Assembly (NCBI GenBank): GCA_910583695.1
Contig: CAJTZL010000032.1
Span: forward strand, 1-32,518
Length of the DNA: 32,518 nt
Origin: an uncultured Oscillibacter sp.
GTDB taxonomy: Bacteria; Bacillota; Clostridia; Oscillospirales; Oscillospiraceae
Direction: 5' to 3'
Shown: in pieces, positions 16,664 through 23,389 of the stretch
How the letters are laid out: each line of letters starts with the position of its first letter
Numbering within the stretch: the stretch's first letter is position 1
Position numbers and translations under genes: made by a program
Notes under the pieces: model-generated
The model's input: only the letters and a program-made list of their open reading frames with translations
Databases searched by the model: none
What the model was told of the DNA's origin: nothing

Positions 16664-17280
16664 CGCCCTTGCGGGCGGGGTGGAATGGCAACCAGCGATG
16701 GCTGGTGCAATGCACCCCCCATTTTCTCTTTTTCTTCCAGAAGAAAAAAAGAAAACGGGCCGTGCACGGTCCAAAAGAGAAAAGAAGTATACGGGGACGC
16801 GACCGGGCGCGGCTGAATGATCGGCGGAGCCGGAATGACTTTCCACGCGCAATTGGTTCGCGCGGGGGTTGTCCTTCACTGCATGGACCAGCTCCTCTTT
16901 TTGCTGCCGCACCCCGGTGGTTACTCCAGTCTTACGTTTACCGGGCTTCTTTTTCAGTGCGTGCCGGATGAGCGGCGACGCTCCGCTGGCCGCCATCTTT
17001 TGGAGGCTTTCCCCCTGCTCCAGGGCAGCGGCAGCGAAAAGAGGAGCTTGCCTATTCATCATCGAACAAACTCCCGCTCAATTTCATTGCGCGAGGGAAG
17101 TCATTCCGGCTCCGCCGATCATTCAGCCGCGGTCCCCCGTCCCCCGCGGGCCGTTACTTCTTTTTCTCTTTTGGACCGTGCACGGCCCGTTTTCTCGTTT
17201 TCTTCTGGAAGAAAAAGAGAAAATGGGGGGTGCATTGCCAAGCCATCATCATGGCTGAAATCCCCCCGCCCGTCAGGGCG
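16664..17280. repeat. Large imperfect palindrome made of two inverted repeat copies
   Basis: Left arm 16664-16910 and right arm 17028-17280 are inverted copies of the same roughly 250-bp sequence, around a 117-bp centre. Matching blocks include TGCAATGCACCCCCC, the TTTTCTC...CTTCC/GGAAG...GAAAA stem, GGCCGTGCACGG, GGCTGAATGATCGGCGGAGCC, CCGGAATGACTT and GAGCTCCTCTTTT-like ends. Identity looks about 80-85% by eye. It occupies nearly the whole 640-bp gap between the converging hisD and metG genes, and RNA from either strand would fold into a long hairpin. Reading frames crossing it are low-complexity and not supported as genes. Confidence 0.85.
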
Positions 17281-17289
17281 TGAGCAGTT

Positions 17290-19266
17290 TCAGCAAAGTT
17301 TCGCCCCCGCGGGGATCGCGTCGTCCACCATCAGGAGGTGGAGGACCTCCTCCCCCTTCTCCTTGTGGACGGCGGAAATCAGCATGCCGTTGCTCTCCTG
17401 ACCCATCATCTTCCGGGGCGGGAGATTCACAATCGCCACCAGGGTCTTGCCCACCAGATCTTCCGGCTCATACCATTTGTGAATCCCGGAGAGAATCTGC
17501 CGGTCCACGCCGGTGCCGTCGTCCAGGATGAACTTCAAGAGCTTCTCGCTCTTCTTCACCGCCTCGCAGGCCTTGACCTTCACCACCCGGAAGTCGCTTT
17601 TGCAGAAGGTGTCGAAGTCCACCTTCTCCGCAAGCTGGGGCTCCAGCTCCACGCCGGACTCCGCCTGCTTCGCCGCCTCCACGGCGGCCTCCAGCTCCTC
17701 CAGGGCCTTGTCCATGTCCACCCGGGGGAACAGGTTCTCCCCCTTGGAAACCGCGGCGCTCTCGGACAGGGCGCCCCAGCGGGCGGCGGAGTCCCAGGTC
17801 CGGACGGCCTTCTCCGCGCCGATCTGGGCAAAGAGCTTGTCCATGGACTCCGGCATGAAGGGGGTCAGCAGGACGCCGCAGACCCGGGCCGCCTCCAGCA
17901 GGTTGTAGAGCACGTGGGCCAGCCGGGGCCCGTTGGCCTCCATGTCCTTGGCCAGGGTCCAGGGGGTGTTCTCGTCAATATACTTGTTGGCCCGCTGGAT
18001 TACCTTGAAGACCTCCTCCAGGGCCTTGTGGGGAGCGAAGTGGTCCATCTCGGCGGCGTAGCGGTCCCGGAGGCCCCCGGCCAGCTCCTTGAGCTCCGTG
18101 TCGAAGGAGACGGCTTCCGCCCAGGTCCCGCAGCCCGCAGGCAGGGTCCCGCCGAAGTACTTGCCCGCCATGGCGGTGGTCCGGGAGACCAGATTGCCCA
18201 GGTCGTTGGCCAGGTCCGTGTTGATGGTCTGGATCAGCAGCTCGTTGGAGAAGTTTCCGTCGGAGCCGAAGGGGAAGGTGCGCATGAGGAAGAAGCGCAG
18301 GGCGTCCACCCCGAACTGCTCCGCCAGGATATAGGGGTCCACCACGTTGCCCTTGGACTTGGACATCTTGCCGCCGTCCAGGAGGAGCCAGCCGTGGCCG
18401 AAGCACTTCTTGGGCACCGGCTCGCCCAGGCTCATGAGCATGGCGGGCCAGATGATGGAGTGGAAGCGGACGATCTCCTTGCCCACGATGTTCACGCCGG
18501 GCCACCAGCCCTTTTCGTAATCGCTGTAGCGGTCGTTGCCGTAGCCTAGAGCGGTAATATAGTTGGAGAGGGCGTCGATCCAGACATAGACCACATGACC
18601 GGGGTCGAAGTCCACCGGCACGCCCCAGCTGAAGCTGGTCCGGGAAACGCACAGGTCCTCAAGGCCCGGGTCGATGAAGTTCCGGACCATCTCGTGGACC
18701 CGGGAGCGGGGCTCCAGGAAGTCCGTGTTTTCCAGCAGATCCCGGATTTTGTCCGCGTACTTGCTCAGGCGGAAGAAATAGGCCTCCTCCTCCGCGTCCT
18801 TGACGGGACGGCCGCAGTCGGGGCAGCAGCCGTCCTTAAGCTGGCTCTCCGTCCAGAAGGACTCGCAGGGGGTGCAGTATTTGCCCTTGTAGGTCCCCTT
18901 GTAGATATCGCCGTTGTCGTGCATTTTGCGGAAGATATATTGAATGGATTTCACATGGTAGTCGTCGGTGGTGCGGATGAAGCGGTCGTTGGAAATGTTC
19001 ATCAGCTTCCACAGATCCCGCACGCCCCGGGGACCGTCCACAATGCGGTCCACAAATTCCTGGGGGGTGATGCCGGCCTCCTTGGCCTTTTCTTCAATCT
19101 TCTGTCCGTGCTCGTCGGTGCCGGTAAGGAACATGACGTCCTCGCCAAGCAGGCGGTGGTAGCGGGCCAGGGTGTCCGTGGCCACGGTGCAGTAGGTGTG
19201 GCCGATGTGGAGCTTGTCCGAGGGATAGTAAATGGGCGTGGTGATATAGAATTTTTTCTTCTCCAT
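17290..19266 (-). CDS. metG: Methionyl-tRNA synthetase
   Basis: MetG charges tRNA-Met. The 658-residue class I synthetase has the HIGH signature (20-23), a zinc knuckle with CTPC and CCPDC near 130-150, and KMSKS at 300-304. An alpha-helical anticodon domain follows. The C-terminal OB-fold tRNA-binding domain (about 553-658, VDFDTFCKSDFRVVKV onward) allows dimerisation in this type. The length is typical of Gram-positive enzymes. The ATG follows AAAGGAG. It is monocistronic with its own promoter and converges on hisD across the palindrome. No T-box was found in the short leader. Confidence 0.96.
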   Translation of the reverse strand: MEKKKFYITTPIYYPSDKLHIGHTYCTVATDTLARYHRLLGEDVMFLTGTDEHGQKIEEKAKEAGITPQEFVDRIVDGPRGVRDLWKLMNISNDRFIRTTDDYHVKSIQYIFRKMHDNGDIYKGTYKGKYCTPCESFWTESQLKDGCCPDCGRPVKDAEEEAYFFRLSKYADKIRDLLENTDFLEPRSRVHEMVRNFIDPGLEDLCVSRTSFSWGVPVDFDPGHVVYVWIDALSNYITALGYGNDRYSDYEKGWWPGVNIVGKEIVRFHSIIWPAMLMSLGEPVPKKCFGHGWLLLDGGKMSKSKGNVVDPYILAEQFGVDALRFFLMRTFPFGSDGNFSNELLIQTINTDLANDLGNLVSRTTAMAGKYFGGTLPAGCGTWAEAVSFDTELKELAGGLRDRYAAEMDHFAPHKALEEVFKVIQRANKYIDENTPWTLAKDMEANGPRLAHVLYNLLEAARVCGVLLTPFMPESMDKLFAQIGAEKAVRTWDSAARWGALSESAAVSKGENLFPRVDMDKALEELEAAVEAAKQAESGVELEPQLAEKVDFDTFCKSDFRVVKVKACEAVKKSEKLLKFILDDGTGVDRQILSGIHKWYEPEDLVGKTLVAIVNLPPRKMMGQESNGMLISAVHKEKGEEVLHLLMVDDAIPAGAKLC

Positions 19267-19335
19267 GGTCTTTCTCCTTTAAAACGGCGGCCCCGAATGG
19301 AAGGAACGCCGGGATTGACGGGGATATAACTGGTT

Positions 19336-19364
19336 TATTATACCGAAAATGCTTGAAAATTACA
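19336..19364 (-). promoter_or_regulatory. Promoter of metG
   Basis: On the minus strand TTGTAA (19364-19359), a 17-bp spacer and a perfect TATAAT (19341-19336), 70 bp before the metG ATG. Confidence 0.72.
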
Positions 19365-19469
19365 AGCGGGTTTTTAAAGCGCCTCCGTGCTGCCCCCGCG
19401 ACAAAACTTTCCTCATAATCCTGGAATCGGGCGGCCTCGGTCGGACGCCTGATCTGATAAAGGGAAGGA

Positions 19470-19825
19470 TTACCGGTCCGTCCAGGAATCAGATCTCGTT
19501 GAAATTTGCGGGTCGTACAGAGGACAGCCAAAGCCTGCTAAAATATCCATAAGAGCGTTCAGATCAGCCCCCTGCATACCATAGCAGTCAAATCGTACCA
19601 TTTGCGGGGTTGTGGAAATCTGAAACGCGCCATGTCCCTCTTTCTCAAAATCCTTTCCGCCATCTTGAACGGTCCAGTCGGAAAAAGACGGCGGCCACGT
19701 TCTTTAAAATATCACCGACGGGAAGAATCTTCAGCTCTTCCGTTGTCTCTCCGTCACAACACGCCGCCTGATATACGGCCGCATGATTATGTGGGGCATT
19801 TTCCTTGTATCTCCAAAAATTCAAA
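19470..19825 (-). pseudogene. Remnant of an unidentified gene, 5'-truncated with a frameshift
   Basis: Two adjoining minus-strand frames read as one protein-like sequence. The upstream part (from about 19825) reads NFWRYKENAPHNHAAVY, then LKILPVGDILKNVAAV. After one base is dropped from the A5/T5 run at 19682-19686 it continues DWTVQDGGKDFEKEGHG, then ISTTPQMVRFDCYGMQG and FGCPLYDPQ to a stop at 19470-19472. Without the correction the first frame stops at 19645-19647. The 5' end is lost where the 49-bp tandem repeat begins, with no start codon. I do not recognise the family. It is probably a dead gene; a sequencing slip could explain the frameshift but not the missing start. Confidence 0.6.
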
Positions 19826-19923
19826 TGTCGGTTTGCCGCCCTGCTGACAGCGCGGCGCGGGCTTCTCAGCCGCGTGTCGGTTTGCCGCCCTGCTGACAGC
19901 GCGGCGCGGGCTTCTCAGCCGCG
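19826..19923. repeat. Perfect 49-bp tandem duplication at the 3' end of the MATE gene
   Basis: Units 19826-19874 and 19875-19923 are identical. The second contains the last codons and stop of the MATE transporter gene. Each unit includes a GCGCG-GCT/AGC-CGCGC stem-loop, so the gene is followed by a duplicated hairpin. The duplication borders the gene remnant. Confidence 0.9.
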
Positions 19924-21285
19924 CTCCCCGCCCTCGTCCGCCAGGCTCCCGTGCCGCTTCCACCGTCCCGAGAAGTACCACCCCAGGGACAACGCCAGCC
20001 CTACGGCCCAGCCCACGGCGCAGCCGTAGTACATATAGTCCGGCCCGTAGTGGTTCGCCAGCCAGTACACCGCCGGGACCCGGACCAGGATGAGGGACAA
20101 GATCACGTCCACCATGGGGAACACGCTGTCCCCCGCGCCCCGCATGGCGTTGTTCAGGCAGAACATAATGGCGAACAGAAAGTAGAAGGGCATGATGCAC
20201 TGGAGGTATACCGCCCCGGCGTGAATCACTGCCGGGGTGGGGGAGAAGAAGGACACCAGAGGCTCCCGGAGGGGCAGGAGCACCGCCGTCATCAGAAGGG
20301 CCCAGGCGGCGGAGAGGCCCACCGTCACCCGGATGCCCTGCCGGGCCCGGTCCGGCTTCCTGGCGCCGGTGTTCTGGCCCACGAAGGAGATGACGGCGCT
20401 GGAGAGGCTCTGAATGGGCAGAAAGGCCAGCTGGTCCAGCCGGAAGCCCACATTGTACCCGGCGGTGAACTCCTTGCCGTAGGTGTTGATCTTCCCCATC
20501 ACCACCATGGCTCCCAGGGCCACCAGGGACATCTGCACCCCCGCCGGTAGGCCGATGCCCATAATCTGCCGGAAGAGGGCCGGGTCGAACTTCCGGGGCA
20601 GGAGGCGGAGGGAAATCTCCGGGTAGTGCCGGTTGATGTAAAACACCCCGAAGAGCCAGGAGAAGGCCTGGGCGATGATGGTCCCCAGGGCCACCCCCAG
20701 CACGCCCAGGCCGCAGGCCAGCACCAGGACCAAATCCAGGATGATGTTCATCACCGAGGCCGCCGCCAGGAACAAAAGGGTGCTCCGGCTGTTCCCCAGG
20801 CCCCCCAAAATTCCGGCGTTGAGGTTGTAGCCGATGCTGCCGATGAGCCCGGCGCAGACCACCATGAGATAGAGGCAGGCTTCGCCGTAGGCGGCATCCT
20901 CCACCTGGAGCAGGCGGAGGATGGGCCCCACCGCCAGCAGGGCCAGGGCCGTCAGGGGGACGATGGAGATGAGGAAAGCGGAATAGATGGTGTCCGCCGC
21001 GTCCCGGACCCGGTTCTGCTTCCCCGCGCCGAAGAACTGGGCGATGACCACCGTGCCGCCGCTGGAGAGGCCGATGAAGAGGGAGGAGAACATGGTCAGA
21101 ACCGGGAAGCCCACGCCCACGGCGGCCAGGGCCCCGTCCCCCACGTAGCGGCCCACCACCCAACTGTCCACCATGTTGTACAGCTGCTGGAGGAGGCTCC
21201 CCGCCAAAAGGGGCAGGGCGAAATAGAGGATATGCCCGGCGGGGCTGCCCGATGTCATGTCCCGGAGGCCGTCATGCCGCTTCAT
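19915..21285 (-). CDS. MATE family multidrug/toxin efflux transporter
   Basis: A 456-residue polytopic membrane protein with about 12 hydrophobic segments. It has the MATE landmarks LPLLAGSLLQQLYNMVDSWVV at the start, then VGFPVLTMFSSLFIGLSSGG and NAGILGGLGNSRS, and in the second half GIGLPAGVQ and LNNAMRGAGDS. MATE proteins export cationic drugs or metabolites using sodium or proton gradients; the substrate is not evident. Its ATG overlaps the niaR stop as ATGA, so it is co-translated with a niacin-responsive repressor. A link to nicotinate or NAD-precursor movement is inference only. The C-terminus lies in the second copy of a 49-bp duplication. Confidence 0.92.
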   Translation of the reverse strand: MKRHDGLRDMTSGSPAGHILYFALPLLAGSLLQQLYNMVDSWVVGRYVGDGALAAVGVGFPVLTMFSSLFIGLSSGGTVVIAQFFGAGKQNRVRDAADTIYSAFLISIVPLTALALLAVGPILRLLQVEDAAYGEACLYLMVVCAGLIGSIGYNLNAGILGGLGNSRSTLLFLAAASVMNIILDLVLVLACGLGVLGVALGTIIAQAFSWLFGVFYINRHYPEISLRLLPRKFDPALFRQIMGIGLPAGVQMSLVALGAMVVMGKINTYGKEFTAGYNVGFRLDQLAFLPIQSLSSAVISFVGQNTGARKPDRARQGIRVTVGLSAAWALLMTAVLLPLREPLVSFFSPTPAVIHAGAVYLQCIMPFYFLFAIMFCLNNAMRGAGDSVFPMVDVILSLILVRVPAVYWLANHYGPDYMYYGCAVGWAVGLALSLGWYFSGRWKRHGSLADEGGERG

Positions 21286-21794
21286 TCCTCACCCTCCCAT
21301 AAGATTCCCAGAGCCCCCAGGGCCTCCCGCACCCGGCGGAAAGCGTCCTCGTCGGGGCAGGAGAGGGTGTGGAGGTGAATGCCCCCGGTGAGGTCCGACA
21401 GGGGCCGGGCCCCGGCGCTGCGGGAGAGGAACTGGCTTACGTCGTACCGGCTGGAAAGCTGGAGGGGGCCGGTGAGCTGGCCGTAGACGGGGTGCTCCAC
21501 AATCACGTCCGCCACGGCGCAGCCCTGGTCCACCACAGCGCAGAGCTCCGCCTCCATGCCCGCGGCATCGTGGCGGCAGGCGATCCGGCGGATGAGGCCC
21601 CGGTCGGCCTTCAGGATGACATAGCCCCGGGGTGTGGCGGAGATGTCCTCCCCGGCGGCCCGGAGCAGGGCCACGTCCCCCACCACCACCTGACGGCTGA
21701 CGGAGAAGCGCTCCGCCAGGGACCCGGCGCTGACGGGGCGGCTGGAGTGCCGCAAATACTCTAAAATGGCCTGCCGCCGTTTTTCGGCCTGCAT
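21282..21794 (-). CDS. niaR: Transcription repressor NiaR (HTH plus 3H domain)
   Basis: A 170-residue regulator. Residues 1 to about 60 are a winged helix-turn-helix (HTH_11 type), with the recognition helix around SVSRQVVVGDVALLR. The rest is a 3H domain, named for conserved histidines: His75 in CRHD, His101 in VEHPVYG, and His140/His142 in GIHLHT. His75, Glu83, His140 and His142 are the expected metal ligands. In relatives it represses NAD-precursor genes when nicotinic acid is bound. A GGAGG SD and promoter precede it. It is the first gene of a two-gene operon with the MATE transporter and may control that operon itself. No operator could be assigned with confidence. Confidence 0.9.
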   Translation of the reverse strand: MQAEKRRQAILEYLRHSSRPVSAGSLAERFSVSRQVVVGDVALLRAAGEDISATPRGYVILKADRGLIRRIACRHDAAGMEAELCAVVDQGCAVADVIVEHPVYGQLTGPLQLSSRYDVSQFLSRSAGARPLSDLTGGIHLHTLSCPDEDAFRRVREALGALGILWEGEE

Positions 21795-21837
21795 GGCGAT
21801 CCCTCCTTGTCATGGAATGCATTTGGGTTTGCAAAGC

Positions 21838-21866
21838 AGTATACCACAATTTGGGGGAAAAGAAAA
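21838..21866 (-). promoter_or_regulatory. Putative promoter of niaR-MATE
   Basis: On the minus strand a good -10 TATACT (21843-21838) is 17 bp from a poor -35 TTTTCT (21866-21861). Two short palindromes, TTTGCAAA and AATGCATT, lie just downstream and are possible operator material. Confidence 0.5.
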
Positions 21867-21887
21867 GGGCTGGGAAATGATAGAACG

Positions 21888-21916
21888 TTGACAGAGGGGA
21901 TGGTTTATGATATGTT
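21888..21916 (+). promoter_or_regulatory. Promoter upstream of the formyltransferase-like gene
   Basis: A perfect TTGACA (21888-21893), a 17-bp spacer and TATGTT (21911-21916). The start codon is about 120 bp downstream, leaving an AT-richer leader in which I see no gene or known riboswitch. Confidence 0.6.
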
Positions 21917-22037
21917 GACGATAGCTGAATGTATTGTGTCGTAAAGGTGAAGCGGGAAGCTGACGGAGATCCGACAGCGGTTTCAAAAATGGGAAAAGGC
22001 GATTGAAAACAAAAGAAGGCAAAGGCTGGGGAAAGAT

Positions 22038-22733
22038 ATGGGAGATTTAAAGGTATTGATGTTTTCCAAAAAGAGGAACGTCTTTTGCGATTATGCGGAG
22101 GCGATTCTGAAAAGCAGCTTTGCGGATAAGGCATTTTTGTCCATACGCGGCGCTGTAGGGGACCATCTTGATGAGGAATTGCACTGGCAGCGTCCGGAAT
22201 ATATCCTGTCGTTTGTGTCCCCCTGGATTATTCCGAAAAGCCTGCTGGCTTCCGCCCAAAAAGCCGCGGTCAATTTTCATCCGGGCTCACCCGCTTATCC
22301 TGGGACCGGGTGCTATAATTTTGCGCTCTACGAGGGGGCCCGGGAGTATGGCGTCACGGTTCATCATATGAAAGAAACGGTCGACAGCGGCGATATTATC
22401 ATGACATCTTCCTTCGGCGTCTCGCCCTTTGAATCTGTTGAGACGCTGAAATTAAAGTCTATGAATCACTTGCTATACTGTTTTGAGAAAATCGTCCGCC
22501 TGATTTCAGAGGGACAGCCGCTGCCGGTATCGGAGGAGACCTGGAAGCGCAAACCGTTTAGGCGGAAGGAAATGCTGGAACTGTTTAAAATAGATCCGGC
22601 GCGGCATGACCCGGCGGAAGTGGAAAGGCGGATACACGCAGCGGAATACCCGGGGTCTCCGGGGGCGTTCCTCTCGGTGGGAGGCCATGAGTTTTACTAC
22701 CCGTATGAGACGAGGAGGCCCATTGTCGACTGA
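22038..22733 (+). CDS. Stand-alone formyltransferase-domain protein
   Basis: A 231-residue protein with the N10-formyltetrahydrofolate-dependent formyltransferase core. The catalytic triad appears as Asn79 and His81 in VNFHPGSPAYPGTG, and Asp116 in VDSGDII. It lacks the C-terminal RNA-binding domain of Met-tRNA formyltransferase, and the HPGSP...YPG form resembles enzymes that formylate amino sugars or small amines. The acceptor is unknown. Base composition is clearly lower in GC than its neighbours (about half, by eye), with more A/T-ending codons, suggesting horizontal acquisition. The SD is weak (GGGGA). A short gene begins inside its last codons. Confidence 0.82.
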   Translation: MGDLKVLMFSKKRNVFCDYAEAILKSSFADKAFLSIRGAVGDHLDEELHWQRPEYILSFVSPWIIPKSLLASAQKAAVNFHPGSPAYPGTGCYNFALYEGAREYGVTVHHMKETVDSGDIIMTSSFGVSPFESVETLKLKSMNHLLYCFEKIVRLISEGQPLPVSEETWKRKPFRRKEMLELFKIDPARHDPAEVERRIHAAEYPGSPGAFLSVGGHEFYYPYETRRPIVD

Positions 22734-22884
22734 GGGGAGGGAAGAGGCCGCTCCCACTTTTTCGGCGACTATCGATACCAGCAAGCCCCTCCGGGACTTC
22801 ATCTACGAGTCCAACAACGGAAAGCACTTTTTCTTCACCGCCTCCAGGGAGGAAGCCCTGGAGCGGCTGGCGCGGGCAAACTGA
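22723..22884 (+). CDS. Short unknown protein overlapping the formyltransferase gene
   Basis: I do not recognise it. The C-terminal half (DFIYESNNGKHFFFTASREE) reads like a genuine small protein. A TTG at 22723 gives 53 residues and follows GAGGAGG, but with only about 4 nt spacing. An ATG at 22705 in the same frame gives 59 residues but has no SD. Either start overlaps the end of the formyltransferase gene, implying translational coupling. A strong terminator follows 28 bp after the stop. Whether it works with the formyltransferase is unknown. Confidence 0.5.
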   Translation: MSTEGREEAAPTFSATIDTSKPLRDFIYESNNGKHFFFTASREEALERLARAN

Positions 22885-22911
22885 GCGCGGCGTACGGATT
22901 CCAGTCTTATA

Positions 22912-22947
22912 CGCGGCCCTTCCTTCGGGGAGGGCCGCGCTTCTTTT
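22912..22947 (+). terminator. Rho-independent terminator before the ATPase operon
   Basis: A CGCGGCCCTTCC/GGGGAGGGCCGCG hairpin with a UUCG-type loop (22912-22939) is followed by TTCTTTT (22941-22947). It separates the formyltransferase unit from the V-ATPase promoter. Confidence 0.85.
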
Positions 22948-22969
22948 CCGGGCCGCAGCAAAAATTCCC

Positions 22970-22998
22970 TTGCAAAACCGGACGACTTCGCCTATACT
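22970..22998 (+). promoter_or_regulatory. Promoter of the V-type ATPase operon
   Basis: TTGCAA (22970-22975), a 17-bp spacer and TATACT (22993-22998), about 75 bp before the first gene. No second strong promoter is evident inside the operon. Confidence 0.75.
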
Positions 22999-23073
22999 GT
23001 ATGCTAGTATGGCCATATCCCCGGAGAGACCAAGGCCGGGAGGCGTGGCACCATGGAGAGAAGGTGAGAACGA

Positions 23074-23388
23074 ATGTCTTTAGAAGCGATCGAAAAGGTA
23101 ACGCAGGTGGAAACCGAGGCCCGGGAGCGCCGCGCCGCCGCGGAGGCGGAGGCAAAGCAGATCGTCGCCGACGCGGAAAAAGAAGGTCAGGCGCTCTTGC
23201 AGAAACGGCGGAGCGCCGGGGCGGAGGCCGGCCGGGAGCTTCTGCGTCAGGCGGAGGAGCGGGCGGCGGCCGCGGCCGCGGCAACCGCGCAGGCCGCGGA
23301 GGCGGACGCCGCCAAGCTGCGGGCGGCGGCGGAAAAACGACTGGAGGCCGCGGCGGAGTTTATTGTCGGAAGGGTTGTGAGCAACTGA
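23074..23388 (+). CDS. ntpF: V-type ATPase peripheral-stalk subunit G/H
   Basis: A 104-residue, almost wholly helical protein rich in Ala, Glu, Arg and Lys, as expected for the coiled-coil subunit that pairs with subunit E in the peripheral stalk. There is no membrane segment. The heptad-like alanine-rich stretch runs from about residue 10 to 95. It is the first gene of the operon, in the position of Enterococcus ntpF. The SD is AAGGTGAG. It ends 1 bp before ntpI. Sequence identity in this family is weak, so the call rests on composition, length and position. Confidence 0.82.
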   Translation: MSLEAIEKVTQVETEARERRAAAEAEAKQIVADAEKEGQALLQKRRSAGAEAGRELLRQAEERAAAAAAATAQAAEADAAKLRAAAEKRLEAAAEFIVGRVVSN

Positions 23389-23389
23389 G

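Noticed and set aside
16541..17062. A 173-residue minus-strand frame crossing the left arm of the palindrome
   Set aside because: It runs from the end of hisD through repeat DNA. Similar peptide words appear from other repeat copies in different frames, which marks repeat translation rather than a gene.
19267..19341. A T-box leader ahead of metG
   Set aside because: The leader is about 70 nt, with no T-box consensus sequence and no terminator/antiterminator pair.
19365..19469. A possible coding fragment upstream of metG on the minus strand
   Set aside because: Short protein-like phrases appear in more than one frame, but no frame is open for long and none joins the neighbouring gene remnant.
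19826..19923. The two tandem 49-bp units considered as a CRISPR fragment
   Set aside because: The units are directly adjacent with no spacers, there are only two, and one encodes the end of the MATE gene.
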